Positions 8,245 to 16,402 of a stretch of 28,340 nucleotides of DNA are shown piece after piece (within the stretch, counting starts at the first letter, position 1; every line of letters starts with the position of its first letter). The DNA comes from Eshraghiella sp045129695 (GTDB lineage Bacteria; Bacillota; Clostridia; Lachnospirales; Lachnospiraceae). The notes under the pieces are model-generated. The model made no database searches and was not told the origin of the DNA. It saw nothing but the letters and a program-made list of their open reading frames with translations. Position numbers and translations under genes: made by a program. The stretch is taken from contig JBGVJZ010000022.1 in assembly GCA_045129695.1 (NCBI GenBank), positions 1 through 28,340 on the forward strand, written 5' to 3'.

Positions 8245-8994
8245 CTATTTAAATAATGCCATTATTGCTTTCTGCGGAAGCACCTTTGTGGCACCCTTTG
8301 CCATCTTCATTGCTGCACCGTAAATACTTGTTTCATTTCCAAATGCAGCATCCTTGATAGCCTGATTAACAACTTTACAAACATCCGCCCTGAAATTTTT
8401 CTTAAATGACTTGCCTTCAGAATCGCCTGCAATCTCAAAAAATTCTGTATCAACAGGTCCCGGGCAGACTGCCGTAACCGTTACCTGCCTCGTCTTCAAT
8501 TCCACATTAAGTGCTCTGGAATAACTCAGAACATAAGCTTTGGTTGCTGCATATACAGTAAAATTAGGCTGAGGAGAAAAAGCGGCCGCCGATGCCATAT
8601 TAATAATACGGCTATGTGTTGAAACGTACGGAAGACACAGTCCTGTAAACATTGTTAATGCCTTACAGTTTACATCAATCATAGCGCACTGTTCAACCAC
8701 ATCCAGCTCATCAACCCTTCCTATTTTACCAAATCCTGCTGAATTGACAAGAAGTTTGATATCCGGTCTAAGCTCCTTAAGATATTCCTTAAACTGTTCT
8801 AAATCCCCTTCATCACATAGATCCATGGCAAAAATACGAACCGGAACTCTTAAAATTGACTCTAACTCCTCCATTCGCTCCTTACGTCTTGCAACAAGCC
8901 AAATCTCATCCAGTTTACCATATCTTTTGGAAATCTGAATGGCAAATTCTCTTCCTATTCCTGACGACGCTCCTGTAACAACTGCAATTTTCAT
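8245..8994 (-). CDS. Short-chain dehydrogenase/reductase (classical SDR)
   Basis: This 249-residue NAD(P)-dependent oxidoreductase has the whole classical SDR signature. The cofactor motif TGASSGIG is at 7-14, LVNSAGFG at 82-89 (the NNAG position), catalytic S135, and Y148 with K152 in the YAATK segment. CPGPVDTEFF follows near 177. R36, R37 and R40 after beta-strand 2 (VARRKER) suggest a preference for NADPH. The substrate cannot be inferred. Relatives are often annotated as general or acyl-chain reductases without proof. The start has AAGGAA upstream. It is 12 bp downstream of the HAD phosphatase and 16 bp upstream of the membrane protein. Confidence 0.9.
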   Translation of the reverse strand: MKIAVVTGASSGIGREFAIQISKRYGKLDEIWLVARRKERMEELESILRVPVRIFAMDLCDEGDLEQFKEYLKELRPDIKLLVNSAGFGKIGRVDELDVVEQCAMIDVNCKALTMFTGLCLPYVSTHSRIINMASAAAFSPQPNFTVYAATKAYVLSYSRALNVELKTRQVTVTAVCPGPVDTEFFEIAGDSEGKSFKKNFRADVCKVVNQAIKDAAFGNETSIYGAAMKMAKGATKVLPQKAIMALFK

Positions 8995-9006
8995 AGAATG
9001 TTCCTT

Positions 9007-9654
9007 TCAATTTATTATTTCATAAAAATTATTAATATAATAATCGGCTTCCTGATGCTTAATATCATCTACATCTGCGGAATATTCATCATACACGGCA
9101 CAAACCTTCATTCCTGCATTATGTCCTGCTTTAATTCCAACGGGAATATCCTCAAATACAAGACAGTTCTCCGGTCTGACATTACACGCATCTGCACATT
9201 TTAAATAAATATCCGGTGCAGGCTTTCCGGTTCCCACCATACATGAGGTAGTAATTACATCAAAATAATCCGTTACCTCCAAAGCATCCAGACAGCTTTT
9301 GGCAAGCTCATAGGAATTACTTGTGGCGATTCCCATCTTAATACCTTTTGATTTAAGCAGTCTGAAAAAATCCAATGCACCTTCTTTAAGCAGAACTTCA
9401 TTACGGTATTTATCCATTGCCACATTGTTCCAGATATTTTTTATCTCATCCAGAGATTCACTTAAATTAAATTCCTCCTTGAAGAAAACCGCAGTTTCGG
9501 AAAAACTCTTTCCTTCAATTCGCTTCTGTAAATCCGATGGTAACGCTATACCCCTCTGACCAAGGAACTCAATATCAATATTTTTCCACATCCACATGGA
9601 ATCAATTATAGTTCCATCCATATCAAAAAAACATGCATCTATATTATTCAGCAT
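9007..9654 (-). CDS. HAD-superfamily phosphatase, beta-phosphoglucomutase-like
   Basis: The 215-residue protein is a HAD hydrolase of subfamily IA with an alpha-helical cap inserted after motif I. Motif I is FFDMDGTIIDS with nucleophile D11 and acid D13. Motif II is IATSNS (T111), motif III K144 in GKPAPDIYL, and motif IV VFEDIPVGIKAG with E168-D169. Members dephosphorylate sugar phosphates or act as phosphoglucomutases; the sequence alone does not separate these. The start overlaps the end of the RsuA-type gene by 11 bp, with AAGGA at 8-nt spacing inside that gene. The SDR gene follows after 12 bp. It may clear a damaged or surplus phosphorylated metabolite, but that is inference. Confidence 0.9.
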   Translation of the reverse strand: MLNNIDACFFDMDGTIIDSMWMWKNIDIEFLGQRGIALPSDLQKRIEGKSFSETAVFFKEEFNLSESLDEIKNIWNNVAMDKYRNEVLLKEGALDFFRLLKSKGIKMGIATSNSYELAKSCLDALEVTDYFDVITTSCMVGTGKPAPDIYLKCADACNVRPENCLVFEDIPVGIKAGHNAGMKVCAVYDEYSADVDDIKHQEADYYINNFYEIIN

Positions 9655-10372
9655 TTTCTAAATCCTTCAACATATTAAATTCTTTAATTGTGAGTCTTCT
9701 GTACTCGCCAACATTTAAATCATTAGGCAATGTTAACGGCCCCATGGTAAGTCTTTTTAAATAAGTTACCTCATTATTAACAGCTGACATCATTCTTTTA
9801 ACCTGATGGAATTTACCTTCGTTGATTGTAAGCAGTGACTTCGTAATGTTCCCTTCACTACTTAATATTTCTAACTTCGCCGGAAGCGCAACAAATTCAT
9901 TCTCAACATTAATACCTTCTGCAAACATAGAGATATGTTCTTCATTAAGACATCCTTCGGTCTCCACATAGTAGGTTTTATCCACATGTTTTTTAGGAGA
10001 TAAAAGATTATGTGCAAGCATTCCGTCATTAGTTATAAGTAAAAGGCCTTCGGTATCCTTATCAAGCCTTCCCACAGGAAACAAATCATCCCTCTGTCTG
10101 TCTTCAATCAAATCCAGTACTGTTATCTGTTTCTTATCATCAGATGCCGAAATAACTCCTGCCGGTTTATTTAAAATAAAATATTCATATTGCAGATATT
10201 GTATTTCTTCTCCATTGTAAAACACATTGTCTTCAACCGTATCAGCCTTTTCTGATGGGGATTTAACAATTCTGCCATTAATGGTAATCATACCTTTTTT
10301 GATATATGCTTTAATCTCTGTTCTCGTACCAATTCCCATATCTGCAAGATATTTATCTATTCTCAGCTTCAT
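9644..10372 (-). CDS. RsuA-family pseudouridine synthase
   Basis: This 242-residue enzyme belongs to the RsuA/RluB/E/F group, which modifies single rRNA uridines. An S4 domain occupies residues 1-55 (LRIDKYLADMGIGTRTEIKA; INGRIVKSPSEKADTVED). The catalytic signature is FPVGRLDKDTEGLLLITNDG with D104. KFHQVKRMM occurs near the C-terminus. The frame also contains an ATG at 10381, but that codon directly abuts the GGAG at 10385-10382. The ATG at 10372 has 9-nt spacing and forms TAATG with the rsmF-like stop, so it is the preferred start. The order (methyltransferase, then pseudouridine synthase) suggests joint expression of rRNA modification enzymes. I infer 16S U516 as a possible target only from family resemblance to RsuA. 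Confidence 0.92.
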   Translation of the reverse strand: MKLRIDKYLADMGIGTRTEIKAYIKKGMITINGRIVKSPSEKADTVEDNVFYNGEEIQYLQYEYFILNKPAGVISASDDKKQITVLDLIEDRQRDDLFPVGRLDKDTEGLLLITNDGMLAHNLLSPKKHVDKTYYVETEGCLNEEHISMFAEGINVENEFVALPAKLEILSSEGNITKSLLTINEGKFHQVKRMMSAVNNEVTYLKRLTMGPLTLPNDLNVGEYRRLTIKEFNMLKDLENAE

Positions 10373-11715
10373 TACATCCATCTCCAGCCCGGAAGATATT
10401 TATTCTTAATTGTAGTTCCATTAAGTTTTCCCCATCCAAGAGGATAACCATCAACTGTAATTAATACATTTTTGGCATTGCCCCTTAATCTTCCTTCATC
10501 AGCTTCAATGGTTTCACCCTTAAGATATTTGACTACCGAAGAGCTGTCTGCCTTAAAATCAACTACAGTCGAATATTCATCAGGTTTGACAGTCATGGCA
10601 AGAGCCTGACTTGGTTCAAAACGATTCTTCTTAAGCTCACCTAATAACAAGCCTGTTCTTAGAGTTCTGATTCCTTTAAGATTATCCGTTTCCTTTGGAA
10701 GCAGATATACCTTCTCACCCTGAATTTCCAATCGGCTCAAGTCAAAATCACTTGTGAATTCCTTCACAAACTCCTGAATCTCATCCGGTACTTTACCACC
10801 GCGTCCCACAGGATATGCTTCTTGTACAAGTTCTCCCTTCTTATGAAGCAATGCAACAAAATGACCTTCACCCTGCATTTTATGAGGGAATATGCGAATC
10901 GCATCCTCCATGCCATAAGCTCTTGTAAAGCCAACGTAATCATATATGCGCTCTAAAATAAAGTCCGGGTGCATTTCAAGGAACTCTGCAATATTATCTT
11001 CATCCTCAGACTTTGAGAATGTACAGGTAGAATACAGAAGATATCCGCCTTCTTTCAGCATAATCGCTGCCTGATTAAGAATATTTTTCTGTATTGGTGC
11101 AAAGAAATCAGGTCCCTGCAAAACCCAGCTTTTAATTAATTTATTATCTTTTCTGAACATGCCCTCACCGGAACAAGGAGCATCCACAAGAATTTTATCA
11201 AAGAAAGCCGGAAATCGCGCTGCAAGCTTTTCAGGATATTCACATGTAACCAATACATTACCGATTCCAAACACCTCTATATTCTTAAGAAGTGCCTTCG
11301 CTCTTGATGCACTAATATCATTTGATACCAAAAGTCCTGTACCCCTAAGCTTTGCTCCGAGCTCAGTACTCTTTCCTCCCGGTGCAGCACACAAATCCAG
11401 AACCTTATCGCCTTCCTTAACAGGAAGAACATATGCCGGGGTCATGGCACTTGGCTCCTGAAGATAATATAAACCGGCAAAATAATATGGATGCTTAGCA
11501 GGTTTATCCTCCTCTGCATAATAAAATCCATTTGGAATCCACGGAATTGGTGTAAGGTTAAACGGACTGATTTTTAAAAAATCCTCAACGGAAATCTTTG
11601 CCGTATTAACTCGTAAACCATATAAACGTGGCTCTTCAAAGCTGTCTATGTAACTATCAAATTCCTTTCCTAATAACTCCTTCATGTTATCGAGATATTT
11701 TTCCGGTAACTGCAT
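10372..11715 (-). CDS. RsmF/RsmB-type rRNA m5C methyltransferase (NOL1/NOP2/Sun family)
   Basis: The 447-residue protein methylates cytosine C5 in rRNA using S-adenosylmethionine. The SAM-binding motif is VLDLCAAPGGKSTELGAKL at 105-123. The two family cysteines are in DAPCSGEGMF (C181, product release) and YSTCTFS (C231, the nucleophile). An N-terminal RNA-binding region precedes them (YGLRVNTAKISVEDFL), and a ~160-residue C-terminal extension ends in a domain like the RsmF C-terminus (LRGNAKNVLITVDGYPLGWG). That extension makes RsmF a better label than RsmB. The start at 11715 lies 12 bp after the alarmone synthetase stop, and its own stop overlaps the next gene by one base (TAATG). Confidence 0.92.
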   Translation of the reverse strand: MQLPEKYLDNMKELLGKEFDSYIDSFEEPRLYGLRVNTAKISVEDFLKISPFNLTPIPWIPNGFYYAEEDKPAKHPYYFAGLYYLQEPSAMTPAYVLPVKEGDKVLDLCAAPGGKSTELGAKLRGTGLLVSNDISASRAKALLKNIEVFGIGNVLVTCEYPEKLAARFPAFFDKILVDAPCSGEGMFRKDNKLIKSWVLQGPDFFAPIQKNILNQAAIMLKEGGYLLYSTCTFSKSEDEDNIAEFLEMHPDFILERIYDYVGFTRAYGMEDAIRIFPHKMQGEGHFVALLHKKGELVQEAYPVGRGGKVPDEIQEFVKEFTSDFDLSRLEIQGEKVYLLPKETDNLKGIRTLRTGLLLGELKKNRFEPSQALAMTVKPDEYSTVVDFKADSSSVVKYLKGETIEADEGRLRGNAKNVLITVDGYPLGWGKLNGTTIKNKYLPGWRWM

Positions 11716-11727
11716 TGTGTCCTCTTT

Positions 11728-12537
11728 CTAACCTCTGCTCTGTGCTCTGTAGCCTTCCGCAATTATATCTAACTGCTTTGCAAAGCTTCTAAGCTGTTCA
11801 AGGTCATTTTCTTTGTATATTTCAAAAAATTCGTCCTGAATTTTGACAACCTCTCTTTTGTTGGCAACCTTATATAAATTCTGAATGTTATTAAGTATTT
11901 CTGAGATTATATTAGCCTGTATTACAAAAGAACTTTGTGCGTCCATAATCTCATCATGTATGGATGACATTTCCTCATCAAGCTTTAATATTGCCTGTGC
12001 TGCTGCATTAAGTCTCTTAGTAATATGTTCAGGAATATTATGACGATATTTATATTGCAGGGAATGTTCGATTGTTGCCCAGAAATTCATTCCTAATGTT
12101 CTTATCTGTATCTCTACATAAATTTTCCTGGTTCCGTCAAGAGTTTCCACATCATATGTTACTACCATGTGGTAACTTCTGTATCCGCTAGGTTTAACAT
12201 TGCTGATATAATCCTTTTCCTGATAAACATCCATATCCTTACGGCCTCTGATTATCTCAACCACTTTGTATATATCCTCTACAAACTGGCACATAATTCT
12301 TATTCCCGCAATATCCTCAACCTTATCGGTAACTGTAAGCTGTTCGATAGGTATATTTTTCTTATGACATTTCTCAAGAATACTGGAAATGCTCTTTACC
12401 CTTCCTGTAACTGTCTCAATCGGTGAATACAATCCCCTTGCCTTATAATCTTTAATGATGTGATTAAATTTTACCAATAATTCCTCCACCGCAAGCTCAT
12501 ATGGTGTAAGAATCTCTTTCCATAACTGAATTTCCAT
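11728..12537 (-). CDS. Small alarmone synthetase (RelQ-type GTP pyrophosphokinase)
   Basis: The 269-residue protein has a RelA/SpoT synthetase domain without the HD hydrolase, TGS or ACT domains. It should therefore make (p)ppGpp from ATP and GTP/GDP but not degrade it. Visible motifs are ETVTGRVKSISSILEK (R46, K48), VEDIAGIRIMCQFVEDIY with D75, VKPSGYRSYH at 114-123, and VEIQIRTLGMNFWATIEHSL with E142 and H158. A helical tail of ~100 residues follows, suggesting RelQ-like tetramers. The start has AGGAGAAGG upstream and lies 56 bp after pepD. It heads a run of rRNA modification genes, so ribosome maturation and stringent signalling would share a transcript; that link is inference from position only. 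Confidence 0.92.
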   Translation of the reverse strand: MEIQLWKEILTPYELAVEELLVKFNHIIKDYKARGLYSPIETVTGRVKSISSILEKCHKKNIPIEQLTVTDKVEDIAGIRIMCQFVEDIYKVVEIIRGRKDMDVYQEKDYISNVKPSGYRSYHMVVTYDVETLDGTRKIYVEIQIRTLGMNFWATIEHSLQYKYRHNIPEHITKRLNAAAQAILKLDEEMSSIHDEIMDAQSSFVIQANIISEILNNIQNLYKVANKREVVKIQDEFFEIYKENDLEQLRSFAKQLDIIAEGYRAQSRG

Positions 12538-12593
12538 AAATACCTTCTCCTGTAAAATCCCAATAATTATTCTAATATAACGGAAAACCCCTA

Positions 12594-14048
12594 TTATCCG
12601 CGAATATTCTCAAGTAATTTTAATGTAAAATTATACACTCTCTCTGTGGACTCAATTGATAATCTCTCATCAAAGGTATGAATATCCTTCATATCAGGTC
12701 CATAAGAAACAATATCAACACCCGGAAGCTTATCTGCAAAAATGCCACATTCTAGTCCGGCATGGATTGTTGTAAAATCAGGCTTACTGCCATACATATC
12801 TTCATATGTTGAACTGATAATATCTCTTAAACGCGAATCCGGATTATATGTCCATGCCGGATAATCACCTGATTCCTCGTATGTTCCCCCAAGGAACTCT
12901 ATAAGATACTCCAGTCTGCCCGCAAGTTCTCTTTTGGCACTTTCAATCGAACTTCTGACAGAGTATACCATTTTAAAAGCCCCCGCTTCAAAAGTAAGTA
13001 TACCAAGGTTCAGTGAAGTCTCCACAAGATTCACATCATATGCACTTCTTGCCATAACCCCATAAGGAAGATTCTTAAGAAGACAGAGAATCTTCTCTCT
13101 TCCATAATCATCACATACATTGTAAACTCCCATTCCCTTTTCTTCACACAGAATAGTGATATTATCATCAATGCCCCTGTATTCCTTCTGTAACTCATCC
13201 ATAACCCGGTTGCAAGTGTCCTTGATTACTGTAACATCCTCTGTATCTGTTACAATAACTGCAACACATTTCTGACAGATTGCATTATCAACCTCTCCGC
13301 CCTTGATGCTGTATATATAATAATCTGCACATTCATCAATACTCTTAAGAATTCTCCCCATCAACACATTTGCAGATGGTCTTCCTGTTCCTATTTCTGC
13401 TCCGGAATGTCCACCTGTCAGATTGCATATTGTTAATTGTAATAATACGCCATCATATTCTGTCATATTAACATCAAGACTCAAATCGGCACCAAGACCT
13501 CCGGCACTTCCCGTAAGAAAGATTCCCTCATCATCTGAATCCAGATTAATAAAATATTTTCCTGATAAATCAGATGGTTCAATAGCCTCTGCACCGCATA
13601 ACCCAACCTCTTCATCTACGGTAAGAACCACCTCCAACGCCGGATGCTTAATATTATTATCATTAAGTATCGCAAGTGCCATCGCAACAGCAATTCCGTT
13701 ATCAGCACCAAGTGTTGTTCCATCCGCTGTGACATATCCGTCTTCAATTAATAATTGTAACGGTTCAGTTAGAAAATCATGTGATGAATCCTCACGTTTG
13801 GCACCAACCATATCCAAATGTCCCTGAATAATAACACTCGGTGCATTCTCATAGCCATTGGCTGCCGCCTTGTAAATAATTACATTTCCAACCTCATCTC
13901 TTACATACCTAAGGCCTCTGTCTATTGCAAATTGCTCGCAATAGTCACTGATTAAATTTGTATGATATGAAGTATGCGGAATATTACAAATATCTTCAAA
14001 AAAATTAAAAACTGCTTCCGGTTTCAAACCATTTAAAACTCTGTTCAT
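12594..14048 (-). CDS. pepD: Aminoacyl-histidine dipeptidase / beta-Ala-His dipeptidase (peptidase M20)
   Basis: PepD is a cytoplasmic zinc dipeptidase that hydrolyses Xaa-His and other dipeptides. With the start at 14048 it has 484 residues, the usual length for the family. Metal-site motifs are IIQGHLDMVG (H77, D79), LGADNGIAVAMA (D116), the catalytic and ligand pair in DEEVGLCGAE (E146, E147), and FINLDSDDEG. NLTGGHSGAEIG and TIHAGLECG are also typical. The frame runs upstream to 14087, but ATG 14048 has AAAGGA at 6-nt spacing and gives the normal MNRVLNGLKPEAVF start. It has its own 5' leader containing a 7-bp hairpin, and is divergent from the ylbJ-like gene. It is about 6.5 kb from the his operon, and I see no direct regulatory link. 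Confidence 0.94.
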   Translation of the reverse strand: MNRVLNGLKPEAVFNFFEDICNIPHTSYHTNLISDYCEQFAIDRGLRYVRDEVGNVIIYKAAANGYENAPSVIIQGHLDMVGAKREDSSHDFLTEPLQLLIEDGYVTADGTTLGADNGIAVAMALAILNDNNIKHPALEVVLTVDEEVGLCGAEAIEPSDLSGKYFINLDSDDEGIFLTGSAGGLGADLSLDVNMTEYDGVLLQLTICNLTGGHSGAEIGTGRPSANVLMGRILKSIDECADYYIYSIKGGEVDNAICQKCVAVIVTDTEDVTVIKDTCNRVMDELQKEYRGIDDNITILCEEKGMGVYNVCDDYGREKILCLLKNLPYGVMARSAYDVNLVETSLNLGILTFEAGAFKMVYSVRSSIESAKRELAGRLEYLIEFLGGTYEESGDYPAWTYNPDSRLRDIISSTYEDMYGSKPDFTTIHAGLECGIFADKLPGVDIVSYGPDMKDIHTFDERLSIESTERVYNFTLKLLENIRG

Positions 14049-14065
14049 ATTAATTCCTTTCAATA

Positions 14066-14086
14066 TGTGCCTGGTCATAAGGCACA
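14066..14086. promoter_or_regulatory. 7-bp dyad in the pepD leader
   Basis: The arms TGTGCCT and AGGCACA are perfect complements around a 7-nt loop. They lie 18 bp upstream of the pepD start and downstream of the likely promoter. The dyad has no T-tract and could be an operator or an mRNA hairpin. It stands out as GC-rich in an AT-rich leader. Confidence 0.5.
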
Positions 14087-14094
14087 ATCACACC

Positions 14095-14124
14095 CAAATA
14101 CTATATTGCCACAAATACTGTCAA
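14095..14124 (-). promoter_or_regulatory. Possible pepD promoter
   Basis: A perfect -35 TTGACA (14124-14119, minus strand) lies about 70 bp upstream of the pepD start. The -10 is weak: TATTTG at 18-bp spacing, or AGTATT at 16. The -35 makes a promoter here plausible, but the -10 is uncertain. The same short region must also hold the start signals of the divergent ylbJ-like gene. Confidence 0.4.
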
Positions 14125-14167
14125 AAATCAATTGAATAACTCATCAAATAACCGAATACATTTAAAT

Positions 14168-15094
14168 ATGAAAAACATTATTAAATATATATTATCTTTT
14201 GTACTTATAATTTTAATAATCCTTACACCCTCCATAATTCTTGAAGGTGCCCGTACAGGCCTTACTCTATGGTATCAGGCCTTAATACCGGCATTGCTGC
14301 CATACATGATTTTGAGTAATATTGTAATAAAAACAGGTTTATCCATGGAACTGTCTTTCTTAACATATCCACTTACCAGGCTGCTGAAAATTAACGATAA
14401 AGCATCCTATTGTATTCTGTCCGGCATTTTCTTTGGTTATCCTGCATGTGCAGCCAACGCATGTACACTTGTCAAAGAAAACCAGCTTGACAGAGAAACT
14501 GCCGTCTTCTGTACCTGTGCATTTAATAATTTAAGTCCCGGGTTTATAATGGGATTTTTCTGTATAGGAACACTTAATAACACTGAAATAATTCCAAAGA
14601 TATTTGCTTTATTTTACATATCATTATTATTGTCAACCATTTCAATAAGGATATTTCTTTTCCGTAATTTACAGTCTGTTAATTATAACAACATTAATAA
14701 AACAACCAATGAAGACAAGAGTATTTTGACCAATTCAATTAAAACCGCTCTTGTAAATATATCTGTTCTCGGAGGCTATGTTATTATTTTTTCAATATTG
14801 ATAAAATACCTGTTAAAAATACCTTTTAACAAAATTCACCTTTTGGCTCCTGTTTTGGAAATAACATCAGGTATAACCACAATATGCAGCACTTATTCGG
14901 ATATAAGAATTATTCTGTTAATAATAATGCCCATGCTGTCTTTTGGCGGGATTTCCGGTATATTTCAGACAATCGGAATTGATTCATCCGGAATTATAGA
15001 CACAAAAAAATACATATACAGCAAAGTTATTTCCGGCATTATAAGCCTTATTGTAACTTATCTGGCTGTATATGTATTTAAAATGGTCCCGTAA
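14168..15094 (+). CDS. YlbJ-like polytopic membrane protein (nucleoside-recognition/gate fold)
   Basis: This is the only plus-strand gene. The 308-residue product is strongly hydrophobic with several membrane helices, the first at about residues 4-26 (IIKYILSFVLIILIILTPSI). The signature region is ILSGIFFGYPACAANACTLV followed by FCTCAFNNLSPGFIMGFF. It matches the YlbJ pattern of GxxxGYPxGA and NNxSPxFI. In Bacillus, YlbJ is a sporulation membrane protein made under SigE, and its relatives carry a gate domain. I use the ATG at 14168; a TTG at 14132 in the same frame would add 12 polar residues, and neither start has a clear Shine-Dalgarno site. The stop abuts the stop of the converging minus-strand gene, so no terminator fits between them. 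Function outside Bacillus is not established. Confidence 0.8.
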   Translation: MKNIIKYILSFVLIILIILTPSIILEGARTGLTLWYQALIPALLPYMILSNIVIKTGLSMELSFLTYPLTRLLKINDKASYCILSGIFFGYPACAANACTLVKENQLDRETAVFCTCAFNNLSPGFIMGFFCIGTLNNTEIIPKIFALFYISLLLSTISIRIFLFRNLQSVNYNNINKTTNEDKSILTNSIKTALVNISVLGGYVIIFSILIKYLLKIPFNKIHLLAPVLEITSGITTICSTYSDIRIILLIIMPMLSFGGISGIFQTIGIDSSGIIDTKKYIYSKVISGIISLIVTYLAVYVFKMVP

Positions 15095-15703
15095 TTATTC
15101 TTCTTCGCTGTCGTCCATAACTTCCTTTACATTAGCAGCAAGCTCTTCCTCTGCCGCAACCTCCTCCGGCTCAGGACGAAGCTCCTTACGATTGGATACT
15201 ACAATGTTCAGATCTTTATTAAGGGAAGCCAGTAATGCATCATATTTGGAGCGATTATTCTCTATTGAATGTTCAATAATCATCTGAAGATTTGCAAGCA
15301 TATCATCTGTATACTGAATAGCCCCAAGTCTGATATTACCAGCATCCTCAACTGCCTTATCAACTATCATCTGAGCCTTGGCACTTGCATCTGCTATAAC
15401 TGCATTAGCCTGTTCAACAGCCCGCTGCATAATCTCATGCTCATTAATAAGCTCCTCTGTATGTACCTGTGCTTCTGCAATCATACGGTCTGCCTGTTCC
15501 TTAGCATCTGCAAGAATCGCATCCTTATTGCTGATTAATTTCTGATATTTCTTAATCTCATCAGGAGTCTTAAGACGAAGTTCTCTGATTAATTCATCAA
15601 TTTCCTCTTTATTAACTGCAATCTTAGTGCTTGAAAGCGGAATTGGCTTGCAGCTTGAAATGTAATCTTCTATTTCACTGATAATCTGTTCAATCCTACT
15701 CAT
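15095..15703 (-). CDS. Coiled-coil protein resembling F/V-type ATPase stalk subunits; function unknown
   Basis: The 202-residue cytoplasmic protein is nearly all helical. After MSRIEQIISEIEDYISSCKP there is a long heptad-rich stretch, about residues 65-135 (KDAILADAKEQADRMIAEAQ and onward), with many Ala and Glu. The C-terminus is very acidic (EPEEVAAEEELA, ending DDSEEE). Such proteins are often auto-labelled as ATPase subunit B or H because of coiled-coil similarity, but no ATPase genes are near and no membrane anchor is present, so I do not accept that label. The ATG at 15703 has GGAG at 8-nt spacing; the frame's earlier Met at 15739 lacks one. It has its own promoter 80 bp upstream and lies where coaD would be expected after rsmD. 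A DivIVA-like or scaffolding role is only a guess. Confidence 0.8.
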   Translation of the reverse strand: MSRIEQIISEIEDYISSCKPIPLSSTKIAVNKEEIDELIRELRLKTPDEIKKYQKLISNKDAILADAKEQADRMIAEAQVHTEELINEHEIMQRAVEQANAVIADASAKAQMIVDKAVEDAGNIRLGAIQYTDDMLANLQMIIEHSIENNRSKYDALLASLNKDLNIVVSNRKELRPEPEEVAAEEELAANVKEVMDDSEEE

Positions 15704-15756
15704 ATTTAACTCTCCATTCGACATATCCATTTTATTCAAACTTCATACTCTTATTC

Positions 15757-15785
15757 ATGATACCACTTTCATGCTGTAATAGCAA
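15757..15785 (-). promoter_or_regulatory. Extended -10 promoter of the coiled-coil gene
   Basis: On the minus strand, -35 TTGCTA (15785-15780) is followed by a 17-bp spacer and -10 TATCAT (15762-15757), with TG one base upstream of the -10. It lies in the 147-bp gap below rsmD and would give a ~45-nt leader. It indicates the coiled-coil gene is expressed separately from the recG-rsmD run. Confidence 0.65.
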
Positions 15786-15850
15786 ACAAAAAATTTATTT
15801 TTAAGTAATCAGTTGCTTCTGAAACGAACCTCACAATCAGTATCCTGACA

Positions 15851-16402
15851 TCAAATTTTTTTTATAAAAACATGCTGGTTAGTTTTATATCTTTTAATCT
15901 TATAAATTTCAAAGCCCATTCCTTCAAGATAAGAAAAATCCGTATCCAAAAGCGACTCCACTACAATGTCAGTATATTCTGTAACATACGACATTTCCGA
16001 AAGTGACTTTAGAACAGTTACTTCAAGCCCTGATTTGTAAGGCGGGTCCATAAAAATTATATCTATTTCTTTTTCACATTTGAGTTTTTCCAATGCAAAA
16101 AGAACGTCACATTCCATTATTGTAGATTCATTCTGAAATTTGGTAAAACTAAGATTATCTTTAATACAGGCAATTGCCTGCTTACCATTTTCAACAAAAT
16201 ATGCGTGTTTTGCACCCCTGCTTAACGCTTCAATTCCAATTCCGCCGCTTCCCGAAAAAAGGTCGGCAAAAACACAGCCCGGAATACTGTTCTGTAAAAC
16301 ATTGAACAGTGTTTCTTTGGTTCTGTCCTGAGTAGGTCTTGTATCAAGTCCTGCCGGTGCCTTAAGCGGCATACTTCTTCTGCTTCCTGCAATTACTCTC
16401 AT
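15851..16402 (-). CDS. rsmD: 16S rRNA (guanine966-N2) methyltransferase
   Basis: RsmD adds a methyl group to N2 of G966 of 16S rRNA using S-adenosylmethionine. The 183-residue protein has the normal length and motifs: MRVIAGSRRSMPLKAP at the N-terminus, DTRPTQDRTKETLFNVLQ, the SAM-binding ADLFSGSGGIGIEAL at 46-60, and catalytic DPPY at 119-122. The ATG shares a base with the stop of the histidine phosphatase (TAATG). In Bacillus and many clostridia, rsmD is followed by coaD and then ylbJ. Here coaD is absent and a 147-bp gap with a promoter follows. Confidence 0.95.
   Translation of the reverse strand: MRVIAGSRRSMPLKAPAGLDTRPTQDRTKETLFNVLQNSIPGCVFADLFSGSGGIGIEALSRGAKHAYFVENGKQAIACIKDNLSFTKFQNESTIMECDVLFALEKLKCEKEIDIIFMDPPYKSGLEVTVLKSLSEMSYVTEYTDIVVESLLDTDFSYLEGMGFEIYKIKRYKTNQHVFIKKI

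Noticed and set aside
13423..13827. 134-codon plus-strand open frame inside pepD
   Set aside because: It is low-complexity, Ser/Pro-rich sequence antisense to the catalytic region of PepD, typical of a shadow frame.
15095..15703. V- or F-type ATPase subunit label for the coiled-coil protein
   Set aside because: The similarity comes from generic heptads. No other ATPase gene is near and there is no membrane anchor.
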